DNA of 64,000 nucleotides from Aspergillus flavus (GCF_009017415.1 NC_092410.1:1550001-1614000), one strand, 5' to 3'; shown: positions 12,563 through 25,178, counted from the stretch's first letter. Notes: generated from the letters alone by a model not told the origin. A program made the numbers and translations.

Positions 12563-13518
12563 TTTGACTTGACTGGCCTCAGGCTTCAGACTGCTCCTTC
12601 CATTGACGATGCAGACCGAAGATCAGTTGGCAATGTTACCTTGGCGTAACCGGCGATGCACGAAAAGTGCGACACAAGAGTAGAAATATGCCTTTTTGCC
12701 GGTGGAGACCAAAGCTTTACGTTAATCAATCAGTATAAAAACTAAAGACCATGCCTAAAAAGACTTAAATTGGTCCGTCTAATTAAGGATACAACTGCCA
12801 CAGGGGCAAGTAGATGATTATATAGGACTCCAGTCTAATCCTCTACGCGCAAACCACCGCGAGAAAGGTCCACATCCAAGGGGCAAAATAATGCTCAACG
12901 ATGCGGATGGACACTCCGCTGCACAGCGAACGTCCGGGGCCCGAGCAGTGCCTTATCGGAATATGGCTGTCCTGATATGTCGAGCCCTACCATATCAATT
13001 ATGTGATCTAGAAGGACTTACGGTTGACACCCGATTTCCGAGCCAACCACATCATCGGACGGGGCATGCTGATGGTATATATATGTGCCTCGAGGGATAC
13101 AAAACGTGGGTGCCCCACCTGGCTGCAGCCTGGAGCCGATTAGCAGAAGGTCATCAAACCGATCCCATGTCTTCGGAGATGAACGGGAGTCAATGGCCCG
13201 GCGAACTTGAGATGTATCAATACTGTGTAAGTTACAATACAGAACGAACATCCGTCATCCGGGCCTGCCAAGACATGCGAAGGATTTAGTCCCAGCAACG
13301 ATCCGGCCATAGGCTTTTGCAACATGATTCGGCTGGAGGATTTCCCGAATAAGGCCTGTCCTGAGTCTCAAGATCGACAGTCGTTACTCCGCTCTAGACC
13401 AAAGTCTCAGATCACGATGCCCCACGACAAATCCTTGGGGCCCTTTCCCCATCACTTCTATTCCACCTTTTCTTAACATCATCACATAGTACTTGTCGAC
13501 TTCCCAGTTTATCGAAAA
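12563..13518. promoter_or_regulatory. Divergent promoter region between ABC transporter and regulator
   Basis: The two start codons lie 956 bp apart, facing away from each other. Several CGG/CCG triplets occur, including a palindromic CCGGGGCCCG at 12934-12943, the sort of element Zn2Cys6 proteins bind; no binding can be shown from sequence. A plus-strand open frame at 12891-13289 has no recognisable protein features. Confidence 0.4.
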
Positions 13519-15893
13519 ATGAGTCGCAACAGCCAGCAAGATGATTCTCGTCGACATATACCCCTTGATCCCATGACCAAGACACTTGCGCACGCAGATA
13601 AAGGGGTTGCGAAACAGGAACCTTCAAGACACAAAGTGCGCGGTCCGGCTCATATGGCCACAATATGTTACTGATGAACCCCAGGTTTGCAGCGCATGCC
13701 GTCACAAGAAACAAGGTGGGGACTTCGGCGCAACACTCAGATGCTCTATATGTCGAGAGCGTCGAGCTTCTGGTGCGCGCAATGAGGAGAGATACAGAGC
13801 AGATATGAGAAGGTACTGTAGAACTGAAGTGTCAATATTATATTTTTGCACGGCAGAAGTCTTACATGCTGAGTGAAGACGTGTGATGATCAACCGACTG
13901 GAAACGAACATCGAACGGATGGAGTCTCGATTACTTGATATGGGGCTTAGACTGAGCGAAAGTAACACAAATGCTGCTCAAGAATTTCTATGCTCAAATG
14001 TCCCTGTATTGAAACACTCCGATAATAACACCGCAAGTGACCCGGAGTTTGGAAATTTTTGCGCTGGCGGGGAGCCAAACGCCATGAGCACTACTAGCAT
14101 TGCTGGTGCTAATCCAGGCATAGTATTCTCATATAAAAGCGTGGAAGATTGGCCGCCTTGTCTTGCATCTTTCTCCATTCCGCGGTCGTTGGTCGATGCA
14201 CCACTTGCTGGAGGTCAGATTTCCGCTTACTCGATATTAATATTTATAGCTGAGATCCATTTCAGCTGATATCATTCTAGGTTTTTCGGCTATCTCTCCA
14301 AAAGGGATGGAGTGGATATCTCAAAAAGTTGGAAACCTATCGTTAGCGAATCTCTCTTCATTACTATCGGCGAAACATCTTGATGAAAATACAACCAATA
14401 GTCCTCTCCATGGCGCATTCCCCAGCCGAGTGTTTTGCTCACTCCCAACAAAAGATGAAATTGTCTCCCTCGTGCAAAGTTACATCGAGGACTTCAATAT
14501 GCTATTCCCAATTTTTCAGCGGTCTGAGCTGCTATCACTCTTCAATCAGAAAAGCTTGGACATGAGAGTTCAAACACCGAGCCAATGGGCCTGCATAAAT
14601 GCAGTACTAGCAACAGCATACATGATCCGCCCTCAAGAAGCATCCGGGACAGATCATCATCAGAAAAGCTGGTTGTTCATCCAAAATGCCTTAGAAATGG
14701 TGAATGAGCTCTGTTTTGGCCCACCAGATCTGTTGGGTCTCCAAGCGCTCCTACTATTGGTATGATTCGGCACTCATGTGTCTAGGCGCGTGGCTCAAAC
14801 TAACTTTTGGTATAGGTTACCTTTCTTCTGGGGACATCGGCTGAGAATCCTTGTGGTTTTTTGGTCTCCGCTGCTATTCGCATCTGTCACGAACTTGGTT
14901 TGGGCAAGACAGAAGGCGGCTCTCCTTTGTGTTCGGAGGGAATTCAGCACAAGCGGACACTGTTTTGGATCGCTTATTGCTTAGATCGAGAGTATGGCTA
15001 TTGTGGATGGCGTTATACTTTATTTTGGGTCTAACTCTAGGCAGGCTATCCCTTCGGTTCTCTGAACCGCCAGCGCAAAGCGATGAAGACTTCAGTGTGA
15101 CCTTACCAATGGAAGCACCAACCGACAGCAAGTACAGCATGCCAACCAGTGATCTATCTGGGAGCTTCAATGCGTTCCGGTCAACTTGCCAGCTGGCTAT
15201 TATCAAGGGGCAACTATATAAGGATCTTTACTCCCCAGCTGCGGAGGATAGGCCACTGAGCCAGGTCATCGCTTCGGTTGGAGTGTTAGACGAGAAGCTT
15301 CAGGAGTGGAAACGAAGCATTCCGCCCGAGTATCAGCCGGAAAAGGCCGTGGCTGATGGCCACCGGTCAAAAATCTCTCCTGTGTTACTCCTGCTACATT
15401 ATTCGTACTTCCACTGCGTGATTGCAATTCACCGTCGTGTTGTCGCCAGGGGCTTGAGCACTGGGACAGACCTTCTGGAGAAGGATGACTTCACGAGCTC
15501 GCCCGCCTCGTTATCTAATCCCCGGGTATTACTGTCTACGTCACTCTGCACCAAAGCCGCTAGAGCATCTATCAACCTTACAAAATATTTATCGCAGGAT
15601 AATACACCCCTTTTTGGGTGAGTGTCACTGGAAGGTTCGCTTTAGAAGCTGCTAACGTTTCTTCAAGATCCTTGATCTATTACCCAGTGATTGCGTCAAT
15701 GACGCTCTCATGGAGTATCATACGCAACCCTCAAGATGCTTATCGAGGATACAATTTGAAACTAATTGACCGGACAGAGGATTTCCTGTCCTCTCAAGCT
15801 TTTTGCAAAGCTTTTGAGGGGATACGGCGCCTTGTGAAGCAGTGCGCTGAATACCGCTCCATTGCGGAAGCTGCAGTAAAGGCCACAATGTAG
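13519..15893 (+). CDS. Fungal-specific transcription factor with degenerate Zn2Cys6 cluster
   Basis: Seven exons fit in phase: 13519-13635, 13685-13812, 13879-14213, 14281-14759, 14816-14991, 15045-15617 and 15668-15893 (677 residues; introns 49-67 bp). Residues about 40-75 form the zinc-cluster region, VCSACRHKKQGG and RCSICRERRASG, followed by a basic linker and a short coiled-coil (RLETNIERMESRLLDMGLRL). The rest matches the fungal_trans middle homology region: FSAISPKGMEW, a DFNMLFPIF segment, ICHELGLG and FWIAYCLDRE. Cysteines 3 and 6 of the C-x2-C-x6-C...C-x2-C-x6-C pattern are glycine (codons 13718-13720 and 13772-13774), so normal two-zinc binding looks lost. The first donor, GTGCGC, is a weak match to consensus. 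Given its position it may regulate the divergent ABC transporter; this is inference. Confidence 0.82.
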
Positions 15894-17152
15894 GTATGCT
15901 ATGCAGCCGACAAGACTCGACCTGGTCCCAATTTGCAAAGTAAGAAAGATGGCAAATGCCTGTGGTTCAGATGACCGTCATCTCTTACCTTTGGAGCTGG
16001 CAACTCAGATGTTCTGTGCGCAAATTATCTAAATGCACCAACCGGCTAGTAGAAGGGTCTCTTGCTTTCCAGGCATAACCATTTGCCATAGAAGGCATGT
16101 GGGTGTGAGCGTGAAGCGAGCTTCCGCCACACTGTTAGGTTCATGGGGTGTATGGTCGACTTAAAGTCTTGTCAACAGGCCAACATTGGCCATGACCATC
16201 TCTTAAGGTGGATTGGCCTATCGTTCGCTTTTGGTCCACTCACCTCTCCACGGCGTTATTATGATGGAAATCTTTATGAATATACCCAATGCACGCGAAT
16301 ATGAATGCAGAGTGAAAACCCATGAAGCGGTCCACTGAGAAACTCCAACCAAACAAACACTATAATGTTTCCTGTTGCAGCCCATGCTGTTTAATTTGAA
16401 CCACCGCCTGTGTCAATGGAGGATAGGATGTATATTAGTCACATAACAAGCACAAGAGTTATATATATATAAGGACTTTGTCCGTCGGGTTGTTAAAAGT
16501 ATATAAGGTCTGAGTCAATTAATATATCCCGTTTTGCATATTACCAGATAGGTCTTATCAGTTTGGCTTCATGATTCTTTAGTATCCCCAGCTTATACTA
16601 CTCCGTACAATCTCGTGAATGCCTGTGTTTATGACGTAATATACCATGCTTCTGCAAGCACAGGCCACATGACGAGGGCTATCTACTCACGTGGGCGGTG
16701 AGATGGAGCGAAAGGAGAGGTCACGGTATGTTTAGGCGAGAGAGCAGAGCGCGTCATAGGGAGAGAGAACTGCGCATTCGGAGAACACGTTGAAATTTTT
16801 TTTTTTGGTATTATTTTGCCTTTTCACACTCGACCACAGAAGACATCAGGTGTACCAGTAATCGACAATTGCTACCCCTCATTGACCCCTCCTCTTCCCT
16901 AAATTTTTCTTCTTTCCCATTCAATTCGCCCACCAGCAAGCTGTGGGCACCGCCAAAACGTCGTCCATCCAATCCCCCTCCGTGTTTCTTTTCCTTTCTT
17001 TTCCCCTCCGATTAGAACGAACCGCAGCTGGTCCTGCTTTGGCCTCGCGCCTCCAATCCTACTGTTGCCGTCCCCGCGTCACCCCTCCGTCCACTTTCTC
17101 CTTCTTCTCTTACCGGAGCTACTCCAGCAAGAAGAAGAAATCCAACAAAAAG
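15894..17152. promoter_or_regulatory. Regulator 3' flank and OLA1 promoter/5' leader
   Basis: About 1.26 kb without a gene. The right part (about 16860-17150) is strongly pyrimidine-rich with many CTTC/CCTC runs, typical of promoters and leaders of highly expressed fungal translation genes, with a T-tract near 16796-16806. The left part is ordinary AT-rich spacer with TATATA stretches near 16460. Confidence 0.5.
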
Positions 17153-18754
17153 ATGCCTCCCAAGAAAGCTGTTGTACAAGAGAAGGTCCTTCTGGGCCGT
17201 CCAGGAAATAACCTGAAGAGCGGTATCGTATGTGAGCATTGACCCCACCGGCTATTTTTTTTTTTTTTTTTTTCGCCCACTTCCCAGCCATCCTTTTTTT
17301 CCCTAACCCTATTTAAGCACACTATCCTCACCTCCCCTGAAATTTTTTTTCTCTTTCTCTTTCCACATCAACACACCATGTAGTCCTGTCAAGGAAAACA
17401 AATATGTTCAACATTAACATACCATAGGTTGGTCTGGCCAACGTCGGTAAATCGACGCTCTTCCAAGCCATCACCAAGTCCAACTTGGGTAACCCGGCCA
17501 ACTTCCCCTATGCCACCATTGACCCCGAAGAGGCGCGTGTCATCGTTCCCGATGATCGTTTCGACTGGTTGTGCGAGCATTACAAGCCCAAGTCGCAGGT
17601 TCCTGCCAACTTGACGGTCTATGATATCGCCGGTCTGACTCGTGGTGCCTCTACCGGTGCTGGTCTCGGTAACGCTTTCTTGTCCCACATCCGTGCCGTC
17701 GATGCTATCTTCCAAGTTGTGCGCTGCTTCGATGATGCTGAGATTATTCACGTCGAGGGTGACGTCGACCCCGCTCGTGATCTGGACATCATCAGCGAGG
17801 AACTCCGTGTCAAGGATATTGAGTTTGTTGAGAAAGCTCTGGAGGGCTTGACGAAGCAGACGAAGCGCGGTGGTCAGTCACTTGAGATGAAGAAGCTGCG
17901 CGAGGAGGAAGCTACTGTTGCCAAGGTCCTCGAGCACCTGAAGTCCGGCAAGGATGTCCGCAAGGCCGATTGGGGCCCCAAAGAGGTATGTGATTATTAT
18001 TTCTCTTTTCTTCCCATATAAGACCCATTGCACAATTTCAAATGATGAATAAGAGCTTTGCTCGAATATAACCCAGCTCGTCGAAGGGCCTCAATTTATA
18101 CCAACGCGAGGTCACATGAGATTACGTCCTATCTGATATTGTTTTGTCTTCTATTATTATCGCAGTCAATGCCTTCTTTTGCTTGGCACTAACAACTTCT
18201 AGGTTGAGGTCATCAACCCCCTCCAGCTCCTCACTGCTAAGCCTGTTGTCTACCTAGTCAACCTTAGCGAGAAAGACTACATCCGCCAGAAGAATAAGCG
18301 CCTTCCCGATGTTCTGGAATGGGTGAAGAAAAACTCTCCTGGTGACCCTATAATTCCCTTCTCGGCCTGTTTCGAGGAGCGCCTTACCCGGTTCGAGACT
18401 GAAAAGGAGGCCATCGAGGAGTGCAAGAACCTGAACACCAAGTCTGCCTTGCCCAAGGTGATCACCACCATGCGTACATCTCTGAACCTGGCCAGTTTCT
18501 TCACCACTGGTGCCGATGAAGTCCGCCAGTGGACCATCCGCAAGGGTATCAAGGCTCCTTCTGCTGCCGGTGTCATTCACACCGACTTTGAGAAGACTTT
18601 TATCCAGGCCATTGTTTACAACTATAGCACTCTGCGTGAGTACGGCGATGAAGCCGCCGTCAAGGCCGCCGGTAAGGTCATGACCAAGGGTAAGGACTAC
18701 GTCGTTGAGGACGGTGATATCCTCCTGATCAAAGCCGGTGCCGCCCGTGGCTAA
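17153..18754 (+). CDS. ola1: Obg-like ATPase 1 (YchF/OLA1 family)
   Basis: Exons 17153-17227, 17428-17985 and 18203-18754 (introns 200 and 217 bp) give 394 residues, matching the family's usual length near 395. The G1/P-loop GLANVGKST lies at about 27-35. The G3 region is DIAGL. The G4 equivalent NLSE replaces NKxD, which in this family explains the preference for ATP over GTP. A helical insert and a C-terminal TGS domain ([13 protein letters not shown]) follow. OLA1/YchF proteins bind ribosomes and act in translation and the stress response in the cytosol. ATG 17153 opens MPPKKA, as in other fungal members. The pyrimidine-rich leader suggests strong expression. Confidence 0.97.
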
Positions 18755-18983
18755 GTCAGATACCTTAAATTGTAGATGATATGAATGAAAAATAACAATT
18801 TATACCACGAACCATTTTTCTCCGTAAAAAATCATGTGCTTCATAGTGTAACAGTAATAATCCGCGAATAACTGAATCCAACACGTGACATCGATAGCCC
18901 TTCCCCGCGTCAACCTCACCCCGCCAAGCGCGCAGTTTGACCTCATCGCAAGAACCAACATCAACACCAGAAAACCACCCAAA

Positions 18984-19996
18984 ATGTTCAAGAAAGAGTA
19001 AGCAAACACCATATCAAGCTATGAAAACCACCTCCGACATGAGATCCTCTCAATTCCTATCCCGACACCCCCAAAGTCAAAGAAACCCCGCGCAAGCACC
19101 CAAGCCCAAACCTCCGACGCACGCCCATGACCTCACAGCTTAAGAAAACAAATCACTCAAGAAACCACTCTCCATACACATCAAAACACATCAAATTACC
19201 TCACAAGGAATATTTACTAACAAAGAACTCAAATCAATAGTATCCCCCCGAGCAACCGCTCAAAAGTGAAATCCAGCGTGCAGCGCGGCCTCCGCCAACG
19301 CTTCGTAGAAGCATACCCAGGCTTCGAACCTTACATTGATGATATCCTGCCGAAGAAAGCTCAGCTCGATGCTGTTAAACTGTACCTCTCCTTTTTCTTC
19401 TGTCTACTTCCTGCACCATTCTCCTTCATGCATACCTGGATACAAAGAGATATCGCACTATATCGCATCTATATGAAAAAAAGATAGACAAACCCAACCC
19501 CTCACATCCACAACACACCCCACCAACAACAACCACCACCACCACCCCCATTCACACCGAACCTCAGATAAAAGCCCAATACTAACAAGAGTGATCTGAA
19601 TATAGTCCCGAAAAATGCACCCTCTACACAATCGACTCCACACCCCTCTTCTACCAACCCCAAGACGGCCCTCCCATTCCACACCTAAAACTCCTCCACC
19701 AATATCCCACCGCCCTCCCAACCGTACAGATCGACCGCGGCGCGATCCGCTTCGTGCTAGCCGGCGCCGCGCTCATGGCGCCCGGATTAACGAGTCCCGG
19801 GGGCCGGTTACCGGAGAAGGAGAATGCGTTGGAGGCGGGACAGGTGGTTGCTGTTTTGGCGGAGGGGAAGGAGACGGCTTGTCTTGTTGGGACGTTGAAG
19901 ATGGGGACGGAGGATATGAAGAGTAAGGGGAAGGGGGTTGTGATGGAGGATGGACATTATTTGGGGGATGGGTTGTGGAGGATGCATCTTGATTAG
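18984..19996 (+). CDS. tma20: TMA20 / MCTS1, ribosome-associated translation factor
   Basis: A 14-nt first exon 18984-18997, then 19241-19381 and 19606-19996, give 181 residues, the length of human MCTS1. The N-terminal half is the MCT domain (SSVQRGLRQRF, FEPYIDDILPKK). The C-terminal half is a PUA domain (IDRGAIRFVLAGAALMAPG, later LEAGQVVAVLAEGKE). With its partner TMA22/DENR it recycles 40S subunits and supports reinitiation. The introns are relatively long (243 and 224 bp) and the first one follows four codons plus two bases, a common arrangement in fungal TMA20 genes as far as I recall. It is convergent with RIC1 at 20280. Confidence 0.95.
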
Positions 19997-20197
19997 ATTT
20001 TTCTTTTCTTTGGGGGTGGGTGTTGGGTTGGTTAGGGGGTTTCTTTTAATTGTTTGATTGTTGGTTTGGTTGGGTATGATGTGGGGAGCAGTGAGTGATA
20101 CCTATGCATGGAATGAAGTGATCATGATCTATAGATATATGTATTTATTGTAAGGTTATTATCAACGGAAAATGGATTTAACGATTCAATTGAGTTA

Positions 20198-20220
20198 TGC
20201 TATGACTATGACTATGACTA
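20198..20220. repeat. Short tandem repeat, CTATGA unit
   Basis: About three to four copies of a CTATGA hexamer in the short convergent spacer between the TMA20 and RIC1 stop codons. It is a minor microsatellite without evident function. Confidence 0.6.
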
Positions 20221-20279
20221 TTTATAGCTATGTATGACTGTGGATGGCATGTTATGTTATGTACAGATGTGGCGATATA

Positions 20280-23200
20280 TCACGAAACTTCGTCAACGCT
20301 GTCCATTCTGTCCGGGGTTCGGGATGTGTTGCTCCCCTGGCGGGAGATGCTTTGACGGGGCGAGATGGATGATGCGGCAGATAGTGATGACCAAGACGGT
20401 GTGATTGCTAGGCCGAGACCTTTCATGCTCGTTCCGGATCCATTTAGGCCGGCCCCTGGGAGACCCCCGTTTCGAAGACCCGTTCGGTCAATAGCTCGTC
20501 GAAGCATCTCGCCAGACCCGTCGAGTGCAATGAGGAATCTTGCCAGCTCGGCGCAGAGTTCCCACTCGCCTTTCTGCGAGGCCAGCACGAGCAATCGAAC
20601 GACATAGTCTTCAATAGGTGCCTCATGACCATCATCATCCTCAAACGCCTGCAGCACAAGAAGGTAGCCGACGGCTGTCTTAAGGGAGTCGAGCCTGAGA
20701 GCCTGCTCAAACAGGTCTCTTGGAGGTGGGAGATAGTTGAAAAGAGTGCGCCATGAACGAAGTTCGGTTTTCCGCGTGCATTGAACGACAATGTCCAAAT
20801 ACACCCGCGCAGGAAGGGAGGTTTGAAGGAAGGAGATGACCGATGGAAGCAGAGGATCGTGCTTTTGCGAAGGGTCGTCCACTTTGCTATCTCGACTTAC
20901 ATTGTCGACTTCGTCGTCCAAAACGTGGTGAAGGAGGATTTCAAGGGCGTGCGGAAAGTATGAAAGATGGGAGAAATGTTGACATAGTGACAGCGCAGCC
21001 GGCATATCTCCATGAACTAAGCAGTATTGCAAGAAGTACGGAAGGAAGAGGTGGGTCTTTATCGTTAGTCAAGAGGATGTTGCAAAGGTTGGTTTGACTC
21101 ACTCGAATGGCAAACATCAGCACAGCAAAAGTGGTATCGCGTCGTTGGGTCATTTCTGACTCTACTCCCAAAACAATGCCCTTGTTCAACAAAACGGATA
21201 GAGGATAAAAGTCTAGGGGTATCTCAATTGCCTTCGGGACATCTTCTCGTCGCAGGACATCTTGCACATCGCCCCAAGCGAGGAGGTCTTTGCCACAAAA
21301 GGTCCAGAGAGAGTCTCTCAATGATAGGTTATGATGACGCATATTCAAAGCCATTTCGGCGGATGGGCTGGCCGGAAGGGATTCATCCACGGGTGGAGCA
21401 AAGTTGAATGACAATTGGTCACGCATCAGAATGTAATACTCGACATCGTGCGATACCACTCGCATGTCATACTTCAAATCCCCGGTGGGCGATTGAGACG
21501 GCTGTAACAAAACCAAATTGCCGTCGACCAAAAGAAGAACAGATGCCACTTTCACATCTTGAGATGGGTCGCCATCGCCTGGTGTTGTCAGACCTACAAC
21601 ATGCTAACATGGAATAGACACACTTACGCATTTGATCTTCCGGCAAGACCCAGCTGATCGCCCGGACTCGCGTGGGTGCTCGCACAATGCCGTTAAACGC
21701 AATTTGGCCAACGGGAACAAGTGTGATTCGAGTGTGCATAGAATTAATGATGAAATGATACAGGATGTTATCATATGTGTAAACGAGAATGGAGTCCTCG
21801 CCCGACGGCCCGATGAAGACCACGGGTGAAGGGAGATATTCAATGTGCAAGATCGAATGATTGTTCAGGGGCAGTTCTCGCGAGTATAAACGCAGCTATA
21901 TGAGTTAGTTCTATCCAACGCATTCTCGTAAAGATACGGCACACACCTCGTATGACCCATCGCTTTCAATGGCGGCTATCAAGATATGTCCGTACCAGCA
22001 CATGCCACCTCGGACCGCGAACGAGTTCTCTATTTTAGAGTCCTCGAAGACTTTCCAGCGTCCACTGTTGACACTGTAGTGTGCTAGGCCTCTTCTGCCT
22101 GCAATTGCTACATATCTCCCATCTTGGGAGACTACGCTGGAACGAATTGGCCACTGCGAGTGGAGGTAGCTCGGGGGATATTGCGCATGATGCCAGAGAG
22201 AGTCCTTGCCCGAGATAGTCATAAGGTCGGGTAAGTCATGCCCTCGATACAGAATGATCTCGGTTCCAGTTTGTAGTAATCCTCTAGCAAGATTCGCGGA
22301 TGAAAAGCAGCCTGTCAAAGCGCTCCGTGCCGTCTCCATAATCCATAGGCGACGATCATTCTGTGCGGTCAAGATGATATCTGAGCCTCCACCTATCCAA
22401 CATCCATATGAGACTCCTGTGAGCCAATCCTCGGCATTGGTCTCGGCAAGAGACCTGTCCGTCGAGAAACTATTTCCTCCCGGCTTGCCGAACACGCTCC
22501 ATGTTGTCCAACCACGTTCGTAGCCTGCGAAGAGACAGTAGCCATCCGGCGAATAGGACATGAAGCTTAAATTGCCTGTTGTATGAGGCGATGCTGGGAG
22601 TTGCAGTTTATGAGATAGTGGGACATTTCCAAGGTAGTCTTTAGCAGTATACACAAAGATGTCACCGTTGGCGCAGTTCACAGTAAGCAGCGAGAACCGA
22701 GCATTGACGGCAACCCTGAGCGCTTTCTCGCCGTCGTTCTTCGGACTGTGGAAGCAGTGACCGTTGAAGAGCTTCTTTGGGTTCTCCGGACCACGCGAGC
22801 CCTCAGGTACGCGTTGGACTGCGTACGCCTGTCCTTCATTCGTAACCCACACCAAGAGGTTGATAGCACGGTCGTACACCATCTCCGTAATGGATGTCCG
22901 CTTAGACACCCCCAATATGCGACTTAGCAATTCCGAGGTCGTTTGGGCTCCGTGCGCATCAGGTGTCCATCGAATGCATTGAATTGCCGCGGGTTTCACG
23001 GTAGCTACCACAAGCTCGTTGTCCAGCGCCAGAGCTTTCACAATCCCAGACTCTATCTTGATAGCCATCCTAAAGCGAATACTGGCATCCCGGACGCCAT
23101 TCGCATCTTCCTCACGGGCAAGCTGCTGCCGGCGGCTTTGGGCAGAGTGATCGAAATGCTGCTGATAAACATGACCATGTGGATCGGTAGCAACTGTATA

Positions 23201-23651
23201 GGTGAGGAGGTATCCGTTGAGCGTTTGAACAACGATTATCGTCGAGTCGGGGTGCATCAGCAGAGCTAGATTCGGACCATAAGTGCTAAGTGACGAAGCG
23301 GATCGGGCGACAGCGGCGACAACCGCGGTCGGCTAGGGACCAGTCAACACATGTATACGTCGAAGTATTTATCACTCAACCGAGACATACTCTTGTTTGC
23401 CACACAGCTATTGAAGTAGCTGTCATAGTCGCAAACATATGACCACTCCGAGAGACGCAGATGCCGTCAATGGCCTCGTCAGCCCAGGCAACCTCCGCCC
23501 TAAATGGTTCCTTGGGCCCATTGTCATTCAGCGATAGTCTCTGTTCTACAGAGCGCTCCAAATCTAATTCTTCATTATCGTCGGACGGCACGAAGGGAAT
23601 CGCAGGGCCATTGACCGCATAGACCCGAGGTACTCCATTGGGCCAGTACAT
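20280..23651 (-). CDS. ric1: RIC1 subunit of the Ric1-Rgp1 GEF for Ypt6/Rab6
   Basis: Exons 23651-23391, 23332-21947, 21895-21628, 21578-21103 and 21056-20280 join in phase to 1055 residues; introns are 58, 51, 49 and 46 bp. The N-terminus MYWPNGVPRVY opens the WD40/beta-propeller region (GHMFATMTATSIAVWQTR), which continues through the large second exon. The C-terminal third holds the RIC1 domain, seen as LPYFLQYCLVHGDMPAA and FPHALEILLHHVLDDEV. The Ric1-Rgp1 complex activates Ypt6 at the Golgi for endosome-to-Golgi recycling. For intron 3 I chose the acceptor at 21579, after a CTGAC branch site, because the nearer AG would leave only 34 bp; both keep frame. Confidence 0.93.
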
Positions 23652-24007
23652 GGCTCGTCACAGGTGAGAAAGTCGTCAAGAGCGAGCTGACATTGAGTCA
23701 TCTTCGTCGGGCGTAGAAGACTTATTCTGTCGGACTCGGGACAGAGTCAATCCCGGAATAACCGACCATAATCATCTAATACTTTTTCCGGCTGCGACGT
23801 ATAGAAGCGCAAGTGTATATCGGATGTTGAGGGTGACGGCAGCGACGGCCATCACGTGCACGGGAGCTTGCAGGCAAACGTGCCAAACAGTACAGCTTAC
23901 AGTAAGTTTACTGATTTGGTCCCCGCATTCAAAATCCCCCGCGACGGTGATCTTTCTCCAGACAAGTGAAGCCCTTCTACAGCGATACCCCGGCTAATCT
24001 CATATCA
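23652..24007. promoter_or_regulatory. Divergent promoter between RIC1 and SGT2
   Basis: A 356-bp spacer between two start codons on opposite strands, so it must contain both promoters. I see no distinctive element beyond ordinary mixed-composition sequence. Confidence 0.5.
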
Positions 24008-25178
24008 TGGCATGAGTACTCTGTTGAGAATTCTATGTTTGATTTTCATGCTAACTCACTTCATCTCTAGGCTCCTACCGAGTCCAAGAAGCGCTTGGCG
24101 CTTGCAATCATCGACTTTCTGGGCTCCAGCTTGAAGGATGGAACCCTTACTGCTGATGACGCAGAATCGATCGAAATCGCTCAGTCATGCATCGCGGATA
24201 CCTTCAAGGTTGACCCTTCCGATGAGGCTGCTGTGAAGGACGCTGTCGGCGGTCAGTCTCTTGCAAACATCTATAGTGTCTACGAGAAGCTCCGCAACAA
24301 GGGTGACTCTGCTGGCGCCGGAGCGCAGACCAGCTCGAGCCAGAAGCCCCAGGCTGGTGCTCCTACTGCCGAGTCTGATAAGCTGAAGTCGGAGGGTAAT
24401 GCTGCCATGGCGCGCAAGGACTACAACTCTGCTATCGATCTCTACACCAAGGCTTTGTCCATTGCCCCCTCCAACCCTATCTACCTCTCCAACCGTGCTG
24501 CTGCCTATTCCGCCTCCGGTCAACACGAGAAGGCCGCCGAGGATGCCGAGCTCGCCACTGCCGTCGACCCCAAGTATTCCAAGGCATGGAGCCGTCTGGG
24601 TCTTGCTCGTTTTGACTTGGCTGATTTCCACGGCGCTAAGGAGGCCTATGAGAAGGGCATCGAAGCTGAAGGTAATGGCGGCAGCGAGGCCATGAAGAGA
24701 GGTTTGGAGACCTCCAAGAGGAAGATCGCGGAATCTACTCGTGGTGCCGAACCTCCTGCTGATGCTGTTGATGATGCCGCTGGCGCAAGCCGTGGTGCTG
24801 GCGGCATGCCAGACCTCTCCTCCCTCGCCGGCTTGATGGGTGGTGGCCGCGGTGGCGGTGGCGGCATGCCCGACCTTAGCTCCCTCATGAATAACCCTAT
24901 GTTCTCCAGCATGGCTCAGAACCTGATGAGCAACCCGGACATGCTCAACAACCTCATGAGCAACCCTCAGTTGAGGCAGATGGCAGATAACTTCGGCCGT
25001 GGTGGTGGTATGCCAGATATGTCGAGCCTGATGAGCGACCCTAACATCGCTGACATGTAAGCTTTACACCTGTGGAAATGTTAATGTGGCGCTGAAGCTA
25101 ATTAACTTGTGCAGGGCTCGGAATCTAATGGGTGGTGGTGGCGCCGGTGGTGCCGGTGGTGCCGGACGTGGTCAATAA
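24008..25178 (+). CDS. sgt2: SGT2/SGTA small glutamine-rich TPR co-chaperone
   Basis: Exons 24008-24010 (ATG only), 24071-25056 and 25115-25178 give 350 residues. The N-terminal homodimerisation domain (LALAIIDFLGSSLKDGTL) binds the GET pathway proteins Get4/Get5. Three TPRs (KLKSEGNAAMARKDYNSAID onward, about residues 100-200) bind Hsp70/Hsp90. The C-terminal part is rich in Gly, Met and Asn, with STI1-like repeats that capture tail-anchored client proteins. Intron 1 would start with GC rather than GT directly after ATG and ends at a good CTAAC...CTCTAG acceptor. No GT donor gives an open frame, and the joined N-terminus M-APTESKK fits my memory of fungal SGT2. The last intron (25057-25114) is canonical. 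Confidence 0.9.

Noticed and set aside
12934..12943. CCGGGGCCCG palindrome as a specific regulator site
   Set aside because: One GC-rich palindrome in nearly 1 kb is not enough evidence for a named binding site; noted only within the promoter region.
12891..13289. 132-codon open frame in the divergent promoter
   Set aside because: No motif, no splice partners and placed where both promoters must be.
21594..21627. 34-bp intron in RIC1
   Set aside because: Too short for a fungal spliceosomal intron; the acceptor 15 nt further on, with a CTGAC branch site, gives 49 bp in the same frame.
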